The position numbers were made by a program, and so were the translations under genes. From Podocnemis expansa (taxonomy: Eukaryota; Chordata; Testudines; Podocnemididae), in NCBI GenBank assembly GCA_007922195.1, contig ML682024.1, forward strand, positions 5,156,273 to 5,220,272: DNA of 64,000 nt, written 5' to 3'. Under the pieces are notes generated by a model, which worked only from the letters and a program-made list of their open reading frames with translations, did not search any database and was not told where the DNA came from. Position 1 is the stretch's first letter. Every line of letters begins with the position of its first letter. Below, one piece after another: positions 58,197-64,000 of this stretch.

Positions 58197-60711
58197 ATGC
58201 CTGGTTTCAAGCAGTGTTTAGGGTGCTGCAATGCTTTCCCGATGGACAATCCGCACGAGAAGTGCCTCACTTGCCTGGGTGAGTCCCACCTTGCGGCGGA
58301 GTGCTCCACTTGCCGGTCCTTCAAGCGGAGGACTCGGTTAGAAAGGGAGCGCTGCCTCCTCTTGATCTCAGAGAGTGGAGCTACCACTCCCAAAACTGCT
58401 GAGCCACAAGTGCTCCACTAGCCCCCCCGATTGGCCCGGGCTCAGGATCTCCGCCACCAATCGTCGGTACCAGGCTTGAAACTTCGACCTACAATGGTAC
58501 CACCCCAGCACCGAGCTTGTCCGTTGCTGGGCAGCCTCTCAGCTGTCCCGAGAAGTGTACCAGCACAGGCAACCCTGACGGCCCACCACAGGCACCAAAA
58601 TCCGGCTCTGGTGCAGAAGAAGAAAAGGACTAAAGCAGCACTGTCTTCATCGGCACCACAGGACCCAGTACCGCCCCCTATGGTACCAAGGACAAGCCCA
58701 GTACCGATGTCAAGCCTGGTACCTCCAGGTTTGGTACCACCAGGCCCGGTATCGTCAGGTCCGGTACTGCCAACTGATTCAATGCTGATACCAGTACTGG
58801 CATGTAGCTCTATGCCACTTCCCAACCAGATACCAACAACTAGCCCAATGCTGGGACCAAGCACGGCACCTCCCAGCCCTCCACCGGTACCACAGTCCCG
58901 TACAGAGGGGCAAGAAACACCACTCCATTGCTTCTATGAAGAGTTCTCAGTACCGGGCTCCTGGACATCAGGAGGAGGGTCTTCCAGATCGTTCTCCAAG
59001 GACCGCTTCCTTCGTCCCCAGGAGGAGCGTCCGAGGAAGAGGCTTTGCAAAAGCTCCGTATCCCCGAGCTCAGTGAGGTCAAAAAGACTACGAATACAGG
59101 GAGAAGTTTCTGCTCCCCCCATGGCACCTACGCCTCTAGTGAGATCACCTCATAACGAATGGACCCTCGATTGGCTGAGCACAGCAACTGATGATGTATC
59201 CTCTCGCTATGGCCAGTCACCACTGCCGGAGTCCTTGGATTTCTCCGATGATGAACCTGACCCTGACTCTACACAATGTAGTAGATTGCGGGCCCAATCC
59301 TCCTCTTCACCTGATGAGTGCCTAATTGACATGTCTGCTGACCGCAATGGAGACCCCGGCATCAAGCAGGACCTCCTCCACTGATGACACCAACCTGGGG
59401 GGAATGGTAGACACGCTGGAGGGCAGGGAGAAGATTCAGGATGACCTTGACAAATTGGAGCAGTGGGCCAATAGAAAGCTCATGAGGTTCAACAAGGACA
59501 AGTGCAAAGTCCTGCACTTGGGATGGAAAAACCCCATGCACTGCTACAGGCTGGGGAGCGATCAGCTAAGTAGCAGCACCGCAGAAAAGGACCTGGGGGT
59601 CCTGGTGGATGGGAAGCTGGATATGAGTCAACCGTGTGCTCTTGCTGTCAAGAAGGCCGATGGCATACTGGGCTGCATCAGAAGAAGCGTTGCCAGCAGA
59701 TCAAGGGATGTGATCATTCCCCTATATTCAGCACTGGTGAGGCTGCATCTGGAATACTGCTTCCAGTTTTGGGCTCCCCACTACAAAAAGGATGTGGACA
59801 AATTAGAAAGAGTCCAGCGGAGGGCAACAAAAATGATCAAGGGGCTGGAGCACAAGCTCTGTGAAGAAAGACTGAAGGAACTAGGCTTATTTAGCCTGCA
59901 GAAGGAAGACTGAGAGGCGATTTGATAGCAACCTTCAACAACCTGAAGGGATGCTCCAAGGAGGCTGGAGCTCAGCTGTTCTCAGTAGTAACAGAGGATA
60001 GAATAAGGAGCAATGGTTTCAAGTTACAGCTGGGGAGGTCAAGGTGGGATATTAGGAAAAACTTTCCTACTAGGAGGGTGGTAAAGCATTGGAATGAGCT
60101 ACCTAGGGAGGTGGTGGAATCTCCATGTTTAGAGAAGGCCTGGCTGGGTAAAACTCTGGCTGGGATAATTTAGTGGGAGTGGTCCTGCTTTTTTTGGCAG
60201 GGGGTTGGACTAGATGACCTCATGAAGTCCCTTCCAATTCTATGGTTCTATGATTCTATGATACATCTTCAACCTGTGGGAGGCCATGTGAAACTTTCGC
60301 ACGGCTATCTCTGAGGAGCACAGGAGAGATTTCGAAGCAATGCTCAAGGAGGGTGAGAGGGTGTCCAGGGGTGCTCTGGCGGCACCCTGGAATGCAGTGG
60401 ATACAGCCACCTGCACTATGGCCTCCATAGTCGTCATGCGCCAGTCGGCCTGGCTCCAAGGCTCGGGCCTATCCACACACATGCAGCAAATTATTCAAGA
60501 CCTTCCGTTTGAGGGCCCAGACATCTTTGCCACATCCACAGACATGAAGCTCCATGGCATGAAAGACTTGAGGGCTACACTTCAATTCCTGGGGATATAC
60601 ACTCCACAACCCAACAGGTGCCCAGCGAGACCACATCAGCAGCTCCAACAACAGCTACAGCAGCTAAAGCAGGAGCTCCAACTGCAGAGTCAGTTCCTGA
60701 GATCCCTCTAG
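58197..60711 (+). pseudogene. DIRS copy 2 gag, split by CR1
   Basis: The N-terminal part (MPGFKQCLGC, then a CxxC...HEKCLTCLGESH...CSTC zinc-finger-like region) stops at 58,421. A Pro/Thr/Val-rich linker frame runs from 58,431 to 59,384 and ends where a CR1 begins. Gag resumes at 60,263 (NLWEAM, ALAAPWNAVDTATCTMASIV, DLPFEGPDIFATS) and ends with a Gln-rich, coiled-coil-like tail at 60,711. The core around the GRKVYSS block, present in copy 1, is missing, so the CR1 site also carries a deletion. Confidence 0.75.
59383..60262 (+). mobile_element. CR1 LINE inside DIRS copy 2
   Basis: 880 bp beginning [17 protein letters not shown] and reading nearly openly through [19 protein letters not shown] to [10 protein letters not shown], with a 3' UTR ending in a TCTATGGTTCTATGATTCTA tail. 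5' truncated and well preserved, so it is younger than the DIRS it sits in. Confidence 0.9.
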
Positions 60712-60899
60712 TTTCCCCAGCGCCATCTTGGGGACCTGGATAAGGCCAAGAACCGCTCAGGTAAAGGGGGAATACTCAGCGCCTCACAGTCTGGAAGGCG
60801 TGGGCAGGGATCTGACCATTCGTCTGGCCATAAACAGCGTTTTTGATGGTCCCTTCGAGGGGCAGCGCTCCAGGGCCTCTGTTTTCCCCCCACTGCCTT

Positions 60900-62450
60900 T
60901 GCCACTTTGCCCCCCCCGGTGGACCCGTGTCACATCAGACCAGTGGGTCCTCGACACAGTGGCGTGAGGATACCGTGTCCAGTTCCTTTGAATCCTGCGG
61001 GACAGGAAACCACCCCCTTGTGCAGCACTGAGGAACTGGGAACTGTTAAGCAGGCTTGAGGCCAAATGCCAAAAACTCCCCTCCCTTTGGGCCATAGAAA
61101 ACGTCCCCAAATGAGAGCATGGCAAGGGGTTCTACTCCCACTGCTTCTTGGTCCCCAAACGCAATGGGGACCTACAGCCTATTGTAGACCTCAGAGCACT
61201 AAACAAGTACATAAAGAGAATAAAGTTCCACATGGTTTCTCTGTCCCAGATTGTCCCCTCCCTGTCCCCAGGAGACTGGTTCACAGCCCTTGACATAAGG
61301 ACACTTACTTTCACATAGCCATCTGACCCAACCACAGACACTTTCTCAGGTTCATGGTGGCACAGGACCACTACCAGTTCACCGCTCTCCCCTTCGGGCT
61401 ATTGCTAGCTCCCAGGGTATTCACAAAATGCGTGGCACTGGTTGCAGCATTTCTACGCAGGAGGGGCATAAGAATCTATCCCTACCTAGACGATTGGCTT
61501 ATAGTGGGCAAGTCAAGTCACCAAGTGCAACATCACGTCGACTGGTAGTGAAACTCTGCAGGTTTCTTGGCTTCTGCATAAACACAGAGAAATCAAAACT
61601 CCGCCTCACTCAGGGCATAGAATTCATAGGGGTGTGACTAAATGCTCGACAAGGCATGGCATCCTTGCCCCTGTCAAGATTTCAGTCCATTTCCACCATC
61701 ATTACGGAACTGCAAGCGCCAGGTCTAACCACAGCGCACTGGTGCATCCAGCTTCTGGGTCACTTGGCGGCTGCCACTTTGGTAATCCGGACAGCATGCT
61801 TGAGGATAAGACCCTTCCAGCTCTGGTTCTCCACAATGTTCCAGCCATGGAGAGACCAGCTGGACAAGGTACTCTTGGTCCCCCAGCACACCCTAGAGTC
61901 CCTCCAAATTTGGAGGTATCCCCGCTTTGCGATGGGGGGTATTCCATTCAGGGACTCCAAGCCCTCAGTGACGCTGATAAAGGACACTTCGGATTCAGGT
62001 TCGGGAGCCCACCTATCCGGGGGCCTCTCCACACAGGGTCTTTGGAGCCACAAGGACAAACTCCTCGACATAAACGTGAAGGAACTTCGGACCATCAGAT
62101 TGGCCTGCACAACCTTCCTCAACAAAATCCGTGACAGGATGGTCCAGCTCCTCATGGATAATACAATGCTGTGTTTTATACCAACTGGCAAGGGGAGGTT
62201 CACTCCTCAGCCCTATGCGAGGAGGCATGCAAGCTTTGGCAATTAACTATAGATCACCACTTTATGCCGGTTGCCTCCCACCTACCCGGGCTAGACAACG
62301 GCTTAGTGGACTCACTCAGCAGAAAAGCCCTAGCGAATCACGAGTGGTCCCTTCACAACAAGGTATTCTCTCTGTTGATAAACAGATGGGAACCCCCCAG
62401 GTGGACCTGTTTGCCATGGAACAAAACTGCAAATGTCCTCAATTTTGTTC
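60900..62450 (+). pseudogene. DIRS reverse transcriptase / RNase H remnant
   Basis: In shifted frames one can read DLRALNKYIKRIKFHMVSL, DWFTALDI, then QFTALPFGLLLAPRVFTK and YLDDWL (61,483-61,500), the catalytic YxDD of DIRS-type RT, followed by GFCINTEKSKL. The RNase H portion (SDSGSGAHLSGG; DNTMLCFI) lies near 61,980-62,180. Several stops (for example near 61,110 and 61,318) break it. A DIRS-type methyltransferase domain was not recognised. Confidence 0.75.
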
Positions 62451-62729
62451 CCTCTGGGGTCAGGAGGACGATTCTCTCAGCAACGCTTTCCTCCTCAGTG
62501 GGTCGGGGGCCCTGATGTACACCTTCCTGCCAATTCCCCTGATCCACAGAGCGCTACTGAAGGTCCTTGCGGACAGAGCACACATCATTCTGCTAGCTCC
62601 AGACTGGCCCAGACAACACTGGTTTCCACTCCTGCAGGACATGTCCATAAAGACCCCGCTCCGCCTCCCTCAGTGGGCAGATCTCCTAACACAGGACTCG
62701 GGACACCTTCGGCACCTGAACCCAGGTCT

Positions 62730-63796
62730 CCTACATTTGATGGCCTGGATGCTCTCTGGCTCAGTGAGCAAGAGAGGTGCTGCTCAGATAGGGTTAAGAA
62801 GGTCCTGGTTGGTAGCAGAAAACACTCCACCAGGTCCTCCTACATGGTGAAATGGAAGCGCTTGTCCACTTGGTGCCGTGACAAAGACATAGACCCTATC
62901 TCCACACCAATCCATACAACTCTGGACTATCTTTTAGACCTAAGAGAAAAAGGCCTATCTCTGTCCTCACTAAGAGTCCACTTAGTGGCAATTTCAGCCT
63001 TCCACCAAAGAGCTGATGGTGCCCCAGTCTTTTCACACCCCATATCTCACAGGTTCCTGAATGGGGTGGAAAAGCTCTTTCCCTACCCTTGTAAGCCCAC
63101 CCCTCAGTGGGATCTGAACGTTGTGCTACAGGCTTTGACAGAGCCGCTCTATGAACCCTTGGATTCTGCTACTCTGCTGGTGTTGTCTTGGAAGGTGGCT
63201 TTCCTGGTAGCAATCACCTCGGCTAGAAGGGTTTCAGAGTTGCGAGCCCTTTCCTCCGAACCCCCATATACGACATTCTTTCCAGACAAGGTGGTCCTCC
63301 ATCACCATCCTTCCTTCCTGCCCAAGGGGACCACTCCCTTCCACATGAATCAAGAAATTTGCCTGCCAGTTTTCTATCCCAACCCCCAGGTTACAGAAAA
63401 CCAGAGACAGTGGCACATCTTGGATATGAGGAGAGCGCTCTTAATTTATATTGAGTGCACACGATATTTCCGCAAGACCTCCCAGTTGTTCGTGGCGGTC
63501 GCCGAAAGCATGAGAGGATCCCCGGGGTCCTTTCAGTGCATCTCCAAAAGGATTGTAAACTGCATCAAAGACTGCTACGGAAGGTCAACATGCCTCTCCC
63601 AGAGACTGTGAGAGCCCATTTTACCAGAGCCCAGGCATCTTCCATGGCCTTCCTCGCCAAGGTCGCGATCCAAGAGATCTACAGGGCCACTACATGGTCG
63701 TCGATACATACCTTCACGATGCACTATGCCATTGCCCAAAAGGCTAGAGATGATGCCACTTTGGGCAGAGCTGTAGTCAGTGTGGGTAGACTGTAA
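62730..63796 (+). pseudogene. DIRS tyrosine recombinase, one frameshift
   Basis: A long frame runs from about 62,730 to 63,611 with the N-terminal core-binding part (RSSYMVKWKRLSTWC...DYLLDLREKG) and the first catalytic Arg in ITSARRVSELR (63,225-63,230). The frame must shift between about 63,560 and 63,600 to continue as LPETVRAHFTRAQAS (His 63,617-63,619, Arg 63,626-63,628) and SIHTFTMHYAIA (Tyr 63,725-63,727), ending GRL-stop. So all four R-H-R-Y residues are present, but not in one frame. Confidence 0.8.
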
Positions 63797-64000
63797 CTCC
63801 TCCCACCATCCTCGGGTACGGCTAGCAGTCACCTGTAACTGAATGATGCGAGCAGCACTCGAAGGAGACCGTCCTTCTTTGAGATGGGCTGTTCACATAC
63901 ATTCAGGCCCCTCCCACCATCCCTGCTAATAGATTTGGCAAAGGTGTATGGGACTGGGAGGGTCAGGGTCATGGTCACCTATATAGCCGTGGTTGCGGTG

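Larger units (their letters stand above)
57960..64000 (+). mobile_element. DIRS retrotransposon copy 2, near full length, cut by the window edge
   Basis: Left inverted end: CACCGCAACCACAGCTATAT near 58,066, followed by AGGTGTCCATGACCCTGACC. Right end: GGTCAGGGTCATGGTCACCT then ATATAGCCGTGGTTGCGGTG ending at 64,000, the inverse with a few mismatches. Order is gag (58,197-60,711, carrying a CR1), reverse transcriptase/RNase H (about 60,900-62,450), tyrosine recombinase (about 62,730-63,796). DIRS elements copy through RNA and insert a circular DNA by site-specific recombination rather than an integrase. Several stops and frameshifts make it inactive. Confidence 0.85.

Overview
This is vertebrate nuclear DNA, most likely from a turtle (a crocodilian is the alternative). 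The reasons are split-gene structure with GT-AG introns, several CR1 LINE fragments (two ending in ATTCTATG-type tails), DIRS tyrosine-recombinase retrotransposons, palindromic Penelope-type insertions and hAT-like MITEs. The left two thirds are GC-rich and gene-dense, like a sauropsid microchromosome.

Four genes can be assembled exon by exon and form the block known from human Xp11.23: CFP/properdin (+, 9.2-17.4 kb), SYN1/synapsin I (+, 20.6-34.5 kb), TIMP1 (-, 24.8-27.4 kb, nested inside SYN1 intron 5) and ARAF (-, 36.2-42.8 kb). SYN1 and ARAF are tail to tail. Control elements can be read: a REST/NRSF (RE1) site upstream of SYN1, an AP-1/Ets composite plus TATA upstream of TIMP1, and a CRE/GC-box promoter at the ARAF 5' end. 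Next to the ARAF promoter is a nine-copy ~60-bp minisatellite in which six units carry an exact NF-kB consensus. SYN1 exon 12 and the ARAF C1-domain exon each carry one small frameshift in otherwise intact genes, which suggests sequence error but is unproven.

Layout: 0-9 kb is repeats and an orphan promoter-like module; 9-17 kb is CFP, with its 4-kb intron 4 full of nested repeats and TGGA arrays; 18-20.6 kb is the SYN1 upstream region; 20.6-35.6 kb is SYN1 with TIMP1 inside; 35.9-44 kb is ARAF; 44-51.8 kb is gene-poor, with Penelope palindromes, purine-rich repeats and an olfactory-receptor pseudogene; 51.8-64 kb is a cluster of at least two decayed DIRS elements with inverted ends, holding a CR1 and a hAT MITE. 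The second DIRS runs off the right edge.

The genes are not functionally linked: complement positive regulator (CFP), synaptic-vesicle phosphoprotein (SYN1), metalloproteinase inhibitor (TIMP1) and MAPK-pathway kinase (ARAF). What links them is an old linkage group and the TIMP-in-SYN nesting. All calls come from reading the sequence and remembered family features; no database was searched.
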